From positions 444,501 through 508,500 of the forward strand of contig NZ_JAQNDL010000005.1 in NCBI RefSeq assembly GCF_028368995.1: 64,000 nucleotides of DNA, read 5' to 3'. The notes beneath the pieces are model-generated. The model made no database searches and was not told where the DNA came from. It saw only the letters and a program-made list of their open reading frames with translations. Made by a program: the position numbers and the translations under genes. Positions 27,976 through 36,339 of this stretch are shown here, in pieces. Each line of letters starts with the position of its first letter. Positions within the stretch are counted from its first letter, which is position 1. Source of the stretch: Nannocystis bainbridge. Its GTDB lineage: Bacteria > Myxococcota_A > Polyangia > Nannocystales > Nannocystaceae.

Positions 27976-29379
27976 ATGCGCAACTTTGCGACCTGGCTGC
28001 TGGCCAACGGCCTCTACCATCGGCGACTTCACGCCGCGGACAGGGTCCGCGAGGCGTGGAATCTTTATGTCCATTGGGCCACGGGCGGCGACAAAGCAGC
28101 GATCCAGGCGCTCTCGAAGCTCGCCGAGAGCTTGCTACGCGACTGCACCGACGACAATACAATTTCCACCGTCCACCAGCTCGACCTCGTGTCCTTGAGC
28201 TTCGCCAGCGGCCATCGCGACGTCAAGCCGAAGCACCCCATCGACCAGCTCACCCGAAACAAGGCACGAAAACCCACTCCCGGTACGTTCCAGCTGCAAT
28301 CGTTCAACCCATACGCCTTCAACCGGTGGAGTCCCAAGCGAACTTTCAACCTCGTGTTCGACGTCCGCCATGCGATCGCCGATCCCGATGACATGAAGAA
28401 GGTCATCGAGCTCACCGGAAAGGCCCAGTACGCCTCTCCGACATTGATCCTGCCTCAGAAGGTCGGAGACTGTTTTTCTCTGTGCAACATGATCCTCTCG
28501 CATCGTATGCGGAGCATCGTGTCCCGTGCACCGGTCTTCGGCCAGCTCGCCCTCGCACCATCCAAGCAGGCCCCGATTTACGTGGTCTCGTCCAACCGCT
28601 CGAAGTGGCTCACTGTCAACTTCAAGCCCAAGACCTTTTATGGCAAACTGATCGGCTCACGCCCGATCATCTTCGTCGTCGACGCCGACGAGGGCGAGAG
28701 CTACCTGGACATCCTGAAGGTCTCGGGCCAAGGTGTCGCCCAGAACGTCCACGTCCTGACCTGCGGCGGTGGTTTCGGCATGGGCTGGAACAGGCACTGT
28801 GCGCTGCTCCATGCCAAGCAACTTCGCTTCGAGAAGATCTGGATGTTGGACGACAACGTCGAGCAGATCAAGCAAGGCGGGAAGCCGATCGTCGATCTCG
28901 ATGATCGCTGGATCGGCGACGAGCTCGTCATGCCCCTGTATCCGGGCATCATGCAGCAGGCGCTCGGGTTCAACATCCCGCGCCTCGGGTCGCTCAACTT
29001 CTGCCCGCTCTTCGCCTACTCCAAAGAGGATCTCAGCATGTCTTTCCTGCTCGAGCAACTGCTCGACTGGGCCGCGTACATGAACCCGCCGACGAGCGTG
29101 ATCAAGCTGGACAAGACGCAGATCAAGCCCGACGTCCCGGGAACGCTCCCAAAGAGAATCACCCCGATGGGCATTGTCGCGGCGTTGGGAATGTGGCGAG
29201 ACAAGGACCAGCGGCCCCTCGACCTGAGCGCCAAGAACCTCGGCAGCTACCATATCATGAAGTTCCAGGAGCAAGTGCTCTACGACTGTCTCATATGCCT
29301 GCGCGAGGAGCCCCATGCACTACACGCCATCCTGAACACGTGGTTCGTCGATCTCACGGAGTGGCAGGATTTCCGGTGA
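27976..29379 (+). CDS. GT-A glycosyltransferase-like protein in the T6SS operon (TET-associated GT-like pattern)
   Basis: 467 aa, starting one base after the tssG-like stop. Residues 1-190 are not recognised. From residue 200 the protein shows IYVVSSNRSK, a strand IIFVVDADEGESYLDIL, then GGGFGMGWNRHCALLHAKQL and IWMLDDNVEQI (Asp 292-Asp 293). This order matches GT-A-type enzymes where an LDDN/DxD motif binds the metal and nucleotide sugar, especially TET/JBP-associated glycosyltransferases. GC content and codon choice are visibly lower than in flanking genes, which suggests transfer. It may be an effector that glycosylates a target, inferred from location. Confidence 0.6.
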   Translation: MRNFATWLLANGLYHRRLHAADRVREAWNLYVHWATGGDKAAIQALSKLAESLLRDCTDDNTISTVHQLDLVSLSFASGHRDVKPKHPIDQLTRNKARKPTPGTFQLQSFNPYAFNRWSPKRTFNLVFDVRHAIADPDDMKKVIELTGKAQYASPTLILPQKVGDCFSLCNMILSHRMRSIVSRAPVFGQLALAPSKQAPIYVVSSNRSKWLTVNFKPKTFYGKLIGSRPIIFVVDADEGESYLDILKVSGQGVAQNVHVLTCGGGFGMGWNRHCALLHAKQLRFEKIWMLDDNVEQIKQGGKPIVDLDDRWIGDELVMPLYPGIMQQALGFNIPRLGSLNFCPLFAYSKEDLSMSFLLEQLLDWAAYMNPPTSVIKLDKTQIKPDVPGTLPKRITPMGIVAALGMWRDKDQRPLDLSAKNLGSYHIMKFQEQVLYDCLICLREEPHALHAILNTWFVDLTEWQDFR

Positions 29380-29521
29380 TCTCCGGGTCAGGGGGCCAGC
29401 ACGTCCTTGCTGCGGCCCACCGACCTCGCGCTGCTGGTGGATCCGGGGCTGCCCTTTGCCCGCGCCGGCGAGGCAGCTCAGGCAGATCCGGACCCGAGCA
29501 GCCCGACGGATATGCGCGAAG

Positions 29522-29548
29522 CCGGGCGGCGGTACCCGGAATTTTTTT
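29522..29548 (+). terminator. Candidate intrinsic terminator of the plus-strand T6SS arm
   Basis: CCGGG, an eight-base loop, CCCGG, then AA and seven T. The stem is short but the T tract is unusual for this GC-rich DNA. It lies 143 bases after the glycosyltransferase-like gene and before the secreted protein gene. Confidence 0.5.
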
Positions 29549-29613
29549 CTTCACCGATTCGTGTGATCGAGGCGGGCCAGCGCGACTCGACCTGCTATTA
29601 AAAGACGCGAACC

Positions 29614-30210
29614 ATGCATTCCAAGAATCTTCTTACCCTATTGACCTCCATCCTCGTGCTCGGCGTCCCTGCCGTCGTGTTGGCCGCCGTGAGCTGGACC
29701 GCGTACGTCTCCGAGGAGAACGGTGGGCCCTGGGCCTACTGCGGGCCCTCCAGCCAGGCCGCGAGCGGTTTTCAGTGCAGCGGCAGCTACTGCGACAACG
29801 TCCGGCTCCGCTGCGAGACGCTGCCCTTCGGCATCACCGTGACGGGGTACAACGTTTCGAACGCGTTCTCCGAGGAGGACGACGGTCTCGGCACCGTGAC
29901 CTCGGAGGGCTGGTACCGTTACGACGGCGACAATTACCACGTGTGTAATTTCTCGGGCGCGGCCGGCATCCTCACCGGCATCCGCTGCCAGGGGAGTTAC
30001 TGCAACAACATCACGCTCGAGTGCGCGACCCCGACCACGTCGCTCGGCCAGCCCGCCACGCTCACCAGCTGTGAATGGACCGACTACTACTCCGAGGAGG
30101 ACGGCGCGCTGTCGTATCCGGAGGGCGCCAACCGCTTCGTCACCGGGGTCCGCTGCCACGGGAGCTATTGCGACGACAAGAGCTTCTACGTGTGCAGCCT
30201 CGGCACATGA
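29614..30210 (+). CDS. Secreted cysteine-rich protein with three tandem repeats
   Basis: 198 aa with a clear signal peptide (TLLTSILVLGVPAVVLA). The mature part holds three repeats of about 55-60 residues, each with SEE(N/D)G near the start and FxCSGSYCDN, IRCQGSYCNN or VRCHGSYCDD followed by a Cys. The paired cysteines suggest disulphides outside the cell. Function is unknown. TATTAAAA just upstream may be part of its promoter. It is separated from the T6SS arm by a terminator candidate. Confidence 0.8.
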   Translation: MHSKNLLTLLTSILVLGVPAVVLAAVSWTAYVSEENGGPWAYCGPSSQAASGFQCSGSYCDNVRLRCETLPFGITVTGYNVSNAFSEEDDGLGTVTSEGWYRYDGDNYHVCNFSGAAGILTGIRCQGSYCNNITLECATPTTSLGQPATLTSCEWTDYYSEEDGALSYPEGANRFVTGVRCHGSYCDDKSFYVCSLGT

Positions 30211-30590
30211 GCAGGACCGCCGGGGTCCGCGCCCGCATCGAGGACGCGGACCTCGTTCGGCGAGCGCGACGGCGCGGCGGTGGCCTGCCTCAATGCGTCT
30301 CTTCCTCCGGAACTCCGGCTCTTGCGAGCCACTGGCAGCCGCGCGCTCCGGAGCGCCGCGCGAGGAACGTCGTCGCACAATCGATCTGCGCCCCGAACCG
30401 GGCGATCTCCCGCTCCGAAATGCTCCCGAAGCTGCGAGACACAGCCGGCTCGGGCGGGCGCTGCCCGACGACGTGGCAGCTCACGCGCTGAGCCGACAGC
30501 GCGGCCTCGGGGGGACTCGAAGGCACCTCTGGATCGGTCATACGCAGCCACGGATCCTCGCACGCTCCGGCCGCCGGAGAAAGCGCCCGG
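30211..30590. other. Intergenic between convergent genes, no gene seen
   Basis: 380 bases between the secreted protein and the kinase. Overlapping short frames on both strands look like GC-driven chance. No hairpin with a T tract was found. Confidence 0.4.
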
Positions 30591-32189
30591 TCACGGGCCG
30601 ATCAGATACTTCGTCGCCACCCAGCCCGTGTGCCCGGGCACCTCGACCTCCGACCAGTCGAGCCCGTCGGCCGCCTGCGTGCGGCCCGTGACTCGCACCG
30701 TCGTTCCCGGGGCCAGGCGCTGCCGCTCGCTCGCGCGGGACGGCGCCGCCCGGAGGAACACCCCTCCGCCGCGCGTATTGCCGATCGTCGCCGAGGCCTC
30801 GCCTCTGACCACCGCCGGCACCTGCACCGGCGCCGCGGCCACCGGGCTCGCCGCGGGCGCCGCGGTGGCCAGCCACGCCGACGCCCCCGCGATCGCCAGC
30901 ACCGGCACCGCACCGAGAGCCACGCGCCTCCCCAGCCCGGCCCAGCGCGCCCCGGCGGCCGTCTCGGCGACGACCTGGCCCACGCGCGCGCGCCCGAAGC
31001 CCAGCGCCGCCCCCGTCTTCTCGAGCCACGCCCGCTCGGCCGGCGTCACCGCTCCTGCCACCAATCGCCCGCGCACGTGCCGGCGCAGCCATCGCAGCCG
31101 CAGCGCCTCCGGGCTGCTCTCTCCGGCGACCCCGGCGATCCCTCGCTGCCAGCCTTGACCGGCGACGAACAGATCGATCCCCGTCCGCGCCCGCCGCTCG
31201 CACCACGGGCAGCGCGCGAGCCCGGCGGCGAATGTGTGCACATGTCTCTCGGGACACCTCACCATCGCCCTGCACGCCCGCTCCAGCGCCCGCGCCCACT
31301 CGGCCGCGCTCGGCCGCTCGGACGGCCGCGCGTGCCCCGGCCCGAAGCAGCGGACCAGCAGCGCCCGCAATTCCTCCGGCAGCAATTCGAATGGCAGCGC
31401 CCCGCCGGCCGGCCGGATGCCTGCGACCCCCGGCACCCGCGGGCACATGCCGCGGCGGATCCGGCCCGGGATCCGCTCCACGCTGGCCCCGCCACGGCTC
31501 GATACCAGCTCGCCCTCGAACGGATGGGCGCCGCCGAGGAGCAGCTGGTGAATCAATACCGCCAGCGCGAACCCATCCGAGGCCTGGGTGCGATCGACAT
31601 GCGCGGGATCGCGGCCGAGCAGCTCCGGCGCCGTGTACTCCGGCGTGACGACCTGCGAGCGATGCGTCATGCCAACGCGCGGATCGTGGATCTGAAACGA
31701 ATCCGTATCGATCAGCGTGACCCGCCCCGAGGTCGGCCGTATCAAGATATTCTGCGGCTTGAGATCGCCGATGCAGTGCCCGGTGCGATGGACCCCGGCG
31801 ACGATCCTCGCCAGCCGCGCCGCGACGGCGCACAGATCGCGCTGCGTCAGCCAGCCGGCGACTTGCATCCGCTCGTCCGGCACGATCAGCTGGAACAGCT
31901 CGATCGCCCCGCGCTGCGCCGGCATCACGAACCCCGCGAACGCTCCGTCGCGCGTGTGGAGCGTCGTCACCGGCCACGCCAGCGCGCGGCAGACCAGCCA
32001 CGACGGACGGCCGGCCAGCATCGCTTGCACCTTCTGCGCGCGCGCGGCGGCCTTCTCGGGCCGGTAGATCTTCGCGCACAGCTGCGGACGATCGCGGATC
32101 GCAAACACCGACCCCTCCCCGCCGGCACCGAGCTCTTCACCGAGCTCGACCGGCTCGCCGCGCTCGTCGCAATAGACCGGCGAGGTCAT
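30591..32189 (-). CDS. Protein kinase of a TerY-type triad, with membrane segment and SH3 domain
   Basis: 532 aa. Kinase features: GAGGEGSVF loop (residues 21-29), CAKIY lysine near 39, GDLKPQNIL catalytic loop, IDTDSF in place of DFG, and EYTAPELL. The catalytic loop lacks the usual HRD. A Cys/His cluster (CPERHVHTFAAGLARCPWC) follows the kinase fold and may bind zinc. A membrane segment lies near residue 435 (LGAVPVLAIAGASAWL) and a bacterial SH3-like domain at the C-terminus (GVFLRAAPS to GHTGWVATKYL). It overlaps the PP2C gene by four bases. Kinase, PP2C and VWA neighbours form the triad described with tellurium-resistance-type systems. Confidence 0.85.
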   Translation of the reverse strand: MTSPVYCDERGEPVELGEELGAGGEGSVFAIRDRPQLCAKIYRPEKAAARAQKVQAMLAGRPSWLVCRALAWPVTTLHTRDGAFAGFVMPAQRGAIELFQLIVPDERMQVAGWLTQRDLCAVAARLARIVAGVHRTGHCIGDLKPQNILIRPTSGRVTLIDTDSFQIHDPRVGMTHRSQVVTPEYTAPELLGRDPAHVDRTQASDGFALAVLIHQLLLGGAHPFEGELVSSRGGASVERIPGRIRRGMCPRVPGVAGIRPAGGALPFELLPEELRALLVRCFGPGHARPSERPSAAEWARALERACRAMVRCPERHVHTFAAGLARCPWCERRARTGIDLFVAGQGWQRGIAGVAGESSPEALRLRWLRRHVRGRLVAGAVTPAERAWLEKTGAALGFGRARVGQVVAETAAGARWAGLGRRVALGAVPVLAIAGASAWLATAAPAASPVAAAPVQVPAVVRGEASATIGNTRGGGVFLRAAPSRASERQRLAPGTTVRVTGRTQAADGLDWSEVEVPGHTGWVATKYLIGP

Positions 32190-32935
32190 GGCACCGGCCG
32201 CCAGGCCAGCGCCAGCGTCTTGTCATCGCCCGAGCTCTTGCGCATCGCCGCGCCGTCGAGCAATTGCACGACCTCCGCGCTGGCCGCCGCGCCGTCGGTG
32301 ACCTCGGCCGCGAATGCGAACAGCGGCGCGAAGAACGGCGAGTACGGCGAAACCTCCGCGCCGCGCACCAGCGCCGCCTCCTGACAGCCGTCGGTGAGCG
32401 CACAGACCCCCGCGATGCCCTCGTGCACCGCGATTCGCAGGCGGGCCTGCCACGCGTCCGACGTCACGAACCATGTCTCGTTGAAGTATTCGCCGCGATC
32501 GGGCGCGCTGAGCACAACGAGCTCACCGCTATCGGCGCGCCGGCCGACCGCCACCCCGTCGCCGAGATGCGCAATCGCCACCCGCTCATCCGAACACACC
32601 ACTGCCACCAGCGTGCACGCCAGCGCCGCCGGAGCGACCCCGATTTCGGCGGCCTCGCGCAGCAGCGCCGCTCGCCCGGCAGTGCACGCGCCCCGCAGCG
32701 CCTCGACCAGCGCCTCGGGTCCGCTCGCCGTCCCGGTCAATGCTGCGACCACCGCCTCCGCCACCACCCGCGCCCCGACCTCCGCATGCGACGCCGAGCC
32801 CGCGCCGTCGCACAGGCACAGGCACGCCCCGTGCGCCCCGAACGGCCCCTGCGCCCACGCGTCCTGGCCGGGCGAGCCCTCGCGTTCGTGCTCCGGGCCC
32901 CGCACCGACGCGCCGACCACCTGCCACGAGATCAC
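32186..32935 (-). CDS. PP2C-type Ser/Thr phosphatase of the TerY-type triad
   Basis: 249 aa from GTG 32935, which overlaps the VWA stop (GTGA). Metal-binding motifs of PP2C are present: CDGAGSASHAEVGA, AHLGDGVAVG and a final GDDKTLALAW. It would reverse phosphorylation by the kinase encoded next. The gene order VWA, PP2C, kinase with four-base overlaps points to one message. Confidence 0.88.
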   Translation of the reverse strand: MISWQVVGASVRGPEHEREGSPGQDAWAQGPFGAHGACLCLCDGAGSASHAEVGARVVAEAVVAALTGTASGPEALVEALRGACTAGRAALLREAAEIGVAPAALACTLVAVVCSDERVAIAHLGDGVAVGRRADSGELVVLSAPDRGEYFNETWFVTSDAWQARLRIAVHEGIAGVCALTDGCQEAALVRGAEVSPYSPFFAPLFAFAAEVTDGAAASAEVVQLLDGAAMRKSSGDDKTLALAWRPVP

Positions 32936-33612
32936 GACGGCAGCGCTCCCCACCCGCGCGGCCCGGTCGGATCTTCGAGCGGCACCTCCTCGCCCGGCCG
33001 CGAGCGGCTGCGGGCCTGCAGGCTGCGGCTGAGCCACTGGAACATGGTCTCCCACTGCGCCTCCTTGAGCCGCAGCGGCACCCGATCGGGGCACAGCTCG
33101 CCGAGCCTGGCGAACCCTGCCGTCTGCGTCCCGACCGCCAGCAGCACCAGCTTGCGCTCGCGCTCGGCCTCGCGGACGCGGCGCACCGCCTCCGGCCAGC
33201 GCGACAGGTCGGTCGGCTCGCCGTCGGTCAGCAGGAACAGCAGCGGGCGGTAATAATCGAGCCCGCTGCGCCTGTACGCCTGCTTCTTGGCCTCGAGCAG
33301 ATCGAGCGCCTGCGTCAGCGCCGAGGCCATCGGCGTATCGCCGGACGCGCTCAGCGGCGGCGGCTCGAACAGCGCCGCCTCGCCGAAATCGCCGTGCACC
33401 GTGACCTGCCCGCCGAACGTGACGACCACCAGCTCGACCCGGTTGCGGGCCACCGGGTCGCGGGCCAGCGCGCCACGCAGCCCGTCGAGCCCGGCGGCCA
33501 CGTCGGCCAGGTCATCGGCCATCGAGCTGGAGGTGTCGACGAGCAACACGAGCGGCTGGCGCGGCTCGCGGTTGTTGTCGTTGACGCGGACACGGTCGAC
33601 CAGGGCGCTCAT
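32932..33612 (-). CDS. TerY-like von Willebrand A domain protein
   Basis: 226 aa from ATG 33612. A complete MIDAS is visible: DTSSS near residue 25, SGDTPMAS near 90 and LLTDGEPTD near 130. The VWA domain binds partner proteins through a metal ion; in TerY-type triads it is thought to be a phosphorylation target or scaffold. No Shine-Dalgarno sequence precedes the ATG, and an upstream TTG in frame cannot be excluded. Confidence 0.88.
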   Translation of the reverse strand: MSALVDRVRVNDNNREPRQPLVLLVDTSSSMADDLADVAAGLDGLRGALARDPVARNRVELVVVTFGGQVTVHGDFGEAALFEPPPLSASGDTPMASALTQALDLLEAKKQAYRRSGLDYYRPLLFLLTDGEPTDLSRWPEAVRRVREAERERKLVLLAVGTQTAGFARLGELCPDRVPLRLKEAQWETMFQWLSRSLQARSRSRPGEEVPLEDPTGPRGWGALPS

Positions 33613-34085
33613 GGCCAGGAGGGGACCACGGGACGCCGTGGCGAGCAAAAAACTCTCTGTGGGCGTCTGGCGCCGCGGCGAGGGGCCGGAGCAGGCAACC
33701 TCGGCGCCCGCGAACCGTCGGTCACGAACGCGCAAGAATGCGCAATCGCGCCTGACCGGCGCCCGTGAGCCCCGAAGCTGGCCCACTCGAACCAGTCCAG
33801 TCGTGGCTAGCGACGCCATCGCCGTCGTCTTGCTCGTGACTCTCGGCCGCCAGCGGAACCACCCGCCGCGCGAGACCCGGTGATTCTCGGCAGGCGCGGC
33901 GCCTCGTGACGGTCGGCCCTCGATCACCGCGTCGCGCGCGCGGCTCGGCAGCACCAAGGTCTGGCACGTGGTCTTGACCGAGGTCTCGCTCCGCCCGAAG
34001 CGATGAGAGCGCGGCGCCAGCGAACGCATGGTGCGATGGGAAGCGGTGGCACGCGCTGCCGGCGAGCCCCCGCGGCGCGCGACCG
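33613..34085. other. Intergenic, no supported gene
   Basis: 473 bases. Upstream of the VWA gene on the minus strand it should hold the triad promoter, but no clear boxes were found. A TGGCAC at 33960-33965 lacks a correctly spaced sigma-54 partner. Confidence 0.4.
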
Positions 34086-35213
34086 CTACAGCGACGTCAT
34101 CACGGCGTAGATGTCGGCCAGGCCGTCCTTCCAGATCTGATGGGCGAGGCCGGGGATCCGGCATGTGGCGACCTCGGCCCCGGCGTCGCAGCCCGTGAAG
34201 CCCAGGCAGGGCGCCGGCGCCACTGGCTCCTGGGCCCCGCTGCACCCCTGGCGCGCGGCGAAGCCGGCCAACGTCGCCTCCTCGTCGGCGTGGCGCGTGA
34301 CATCGTCCTCGCCCATGACGCTCATCACCATGACGGCGCCGTCGCACTGGTTCGCCACGTCGTTGTAGGGGTCGCAGACGCCGGGCCCGTAGGAGAAGCA
34401 GCGCCCGCCGAACGGGAACACCGCGCGCACGCGGTCGCTCCGCAAGCAGCCGAGGTGGAACGCCATCTGCCCGCCGTTGCTCATGCCGATCACGAACACG
34501 CGGTTGAGGTCGATGCAATAGTCCCCGGCGAGCTTGTCCAGCACCTGCTCGAACACCACGAGGCTCGCGTCGAGGTTGAATGGCACGAAGTGCTTCTGGT
34601 TCCACTCCGGGGCCGTCCACCCCTGCGGCGCCACGTTGATCGAAAAGCCCGCGTTCTCGGTGCTCAGGGTGTCGAGCTGGAACTGGTTGGTGTTCGCGGT
34701 CCCGTCCACGCCGTGGTAGCTGAAGATCAAAGCGTGCGGCTTGGCGGCGTCGTACGGGGTCGGCACGAACATGTCGTAGAAGCGCTCGACGCCGTCGACC
34801 GTCGTCTTCTGTTCGTCGAGGTGTCCGGTCGGCGCTCCGCCCAGTCCGCAGCCCGGGCTCGGGAGCACTGGCACATCGACCTCCATGTCGCCGGTGCTGG
34901 AGCTGCTGCCGGTGCTGGTGCTGCCGCTCGTCGTCTCGGGGGCCGCGCCCGTCGTCGTGCCGGTCACGGTCCCGCCGGTCGAGCTCGACGTGCTGGCCGT
35001 TCCAGTGGTCCCGTCGCTGCCCGTGATCGGCGCGTCGCTCGTCGGTGCACCCGTCGTCGGGCTCGCGCCGGTGCTCGTGCTCGTGACCGCCGTGGTGGCC
35101 TCGGAGCCGGTCGTCTGCGTGCTGCTGCTGCCGCCGCCCCCGCACGCGGCCGACCCCGTCGCCATGGCCAACAGGACGCCGGAGACGATACTTTGGCGCG
35201 GACTCAGGAGCAT
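34086..35213 (-). CDS. Lipoprotein esterase of the PHB-depolymerase/feruloyl-esterase type (CE1-like)
   Basis: 375 aa. Lipobox GSAAC (Cys 24) is followed by a long Thr/Ser/Gly linker to about residue 110. The alpha/beta-hydrolase part has nucleophile elbow GMSNGG (Ser 245), a probable acid in GEDDVT, and His in PGLAHQIW. It is exported and anchored, and probably acts on polymer or plant-type esters; the substrate is inference. Confidence 0.8.
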   Translation of the reverse strand: MLLSPRQSIVSGVLLAMATGSAACGGGGSSSTQTTGSEATTAVTSTSTGASPTTGAPTSDAPITGSDGTTGTASTSSSTGGTVTGTTTGAAPETTSGSTSTGSSSSTGDMEVDVPVLPSPGCGLGGAPTGHLDEQKTTVDGVERFYDMFVPTPYDAAKPHALIFSYHGVDGTANTNQFQLDTLSTENAGFSINVAPQGWTAPEWNQKHFVPFNLDASLVVFEQVLDKLAGDYCIDLNRVFVIGMSNGGQMAFHLGCLRSDRVRAVFPFGGRCFSYGPGVCDPYNDVANQCDGAVMVMSVMGEDDVTRHADEEATLAGFAARQGCSGAQEPVAPAPCLGFTGCDAGAEVATCRIPGLAHQIWKDGLADIYAVMTSL

Positions 35214-35343
35214 CCGGTCAGGCTATCATCGGCGCCGACGAGGAGGCAATCCATCCCCGAAACTCCGCCCCGATCGGACATATCGACGACCATCGCGCAT
35301 ACCCTGTCCAAAGCCGCCTGACCCTGGGTTATCTTCGCTGTGG

Positions 35344-36339
35344 GTGTTTACCCTCACCAACCGGACGTCCTGCCAGGTCCACACGCAACTGCTGCTCGAC
35401 GCCAATGGCGAAGAGCGCCTGCTGGTCCTCGCCAAGGCGAGCTTCCGCATCGAGGCCGGGAAGCTCGTGAGCGCCGACGCCGAGCTGGTGCTCGCCGATC
35501 GCTATCGCGGGGACCCCACCGCCTCGAGCCTCGTCGCGGCCGGCGAGGTCGTGCTCGCCAAGCCGCTCCCGGATCTGCTCCTGTCGGGCAACGCCTACCC
35601 CTCCGAGCCCGGCGGCACCATGGGACACGTCAGCTTTCGCGTCGGTGCCTGGTCCAAGGATGCGCTGGTCTTCGGCGACCGCACATGGACGCGCGGCGTC
35701 ACCGGGCTCCGTCCTGCTGCTCCGCAGCCGTTCGAGACGATGCCGCTGATCTACGAGCGCGCGTTCGGTGGCGCCGACCTCGACGCACGGCCGCCGCTGG
35801 AGTGCGCCGAGAACCCGGTCGGCGTCGGTCTCGTCGGTTGCCAGGCCGGAGCGCCGTTGCCCAACCTCGAACACCCGCATCACCGCCTCGAGGCGCCCGG
35901 CGATCGCCCACCGCCGCGAGCCTTCGGCCCGATCGCCCCGCACTGGCAGCCGCGGCGGAGCCTCCACGGCACCTTCGATGCGGCGTGGCAGCGCACGCGT
36001 CTGCCGCTGCCCCCGCTCGATGGCGATCCGCGCGCGGCCCAGGTCGCGCCGCCCGATCAGGTCTACCCGACGATGTTGCGGGGCGACGAGGAGGTCGAGA
36101 TCCGCGGAGCCCAGCCAGGCGGCGCGTGGTTGACGTTTCGCCTGCCTTCGATGCACGTGCAGGTGATCGTCCACGACGGAAAACACCGGCGCGCCTTGCC
36201 GACCGCCCTCGACACCCTGCACGTCGACGCCGAGGCGCGCCGCCTCGACCTGACGTGGCGCGCGAGTTTGTCGGTGCACGAGCGATTCGACGAGCTCGCC
36301 TGGGTGCTTGTCGACTCCGCGGGAGGACCGAGTGTCTGA
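35344..36339 (+). CDS. DUF2169 protein, T6SS cargo accessory (copy 1)
   Basis: 331 aa from GTG 35344. The start FTLTNRTSCQVHTQ, then LLVLAKASFRI and later MPLIYERAFGG and FGPIAPHW are typical of DUF2169. Members of this family are found with PAAR-like and VgrG genes and are thought to help load effectors. Two more members lie at 44367 and 46414. It opens the cargo island and overlaps the next gene by eight bases. Confidence 0.85.
   Translation: MFTLTNRTSCQVHTQLLLDANGEERLLVLAKASFRIEAGKLVSADAELVLADRYRGDPTASSLVAAGEVVLAKPLPDLLLSGNAYPSEPGGTMGHVSFRVGAWSKDALVFGDRTWTRGVTGLRPAAPQPFETMPLIYERAFGGADLDARPPLECAENPVGVGLVGCQAGAPLPNLEHPHHRLEAPGDRPPPRAFGPIAPHWQPRRSLHGTFDAAWQRTRLPLPPLDGDPRAAQVAPPDQVYPTMLRGDEEVEIRGAQPGGAWLTFRLPSMHVQVIVHDGKHRRALPTALDTLHVDAEARRLDLTWRASLSVHERFDELAWVLVDSAGGPSV

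Noticed and set aside
33722..33967. 81-aa minus-strand frame between the triad and the esterase
   Set aside because: No ribosome site, Arg/Ala-rich composition and no motif.
33960..33976. Possible sigma-54 box (TGGCAC)
   Set aside because: The second element is off by one base and lacks the GC pair at the right spacing.
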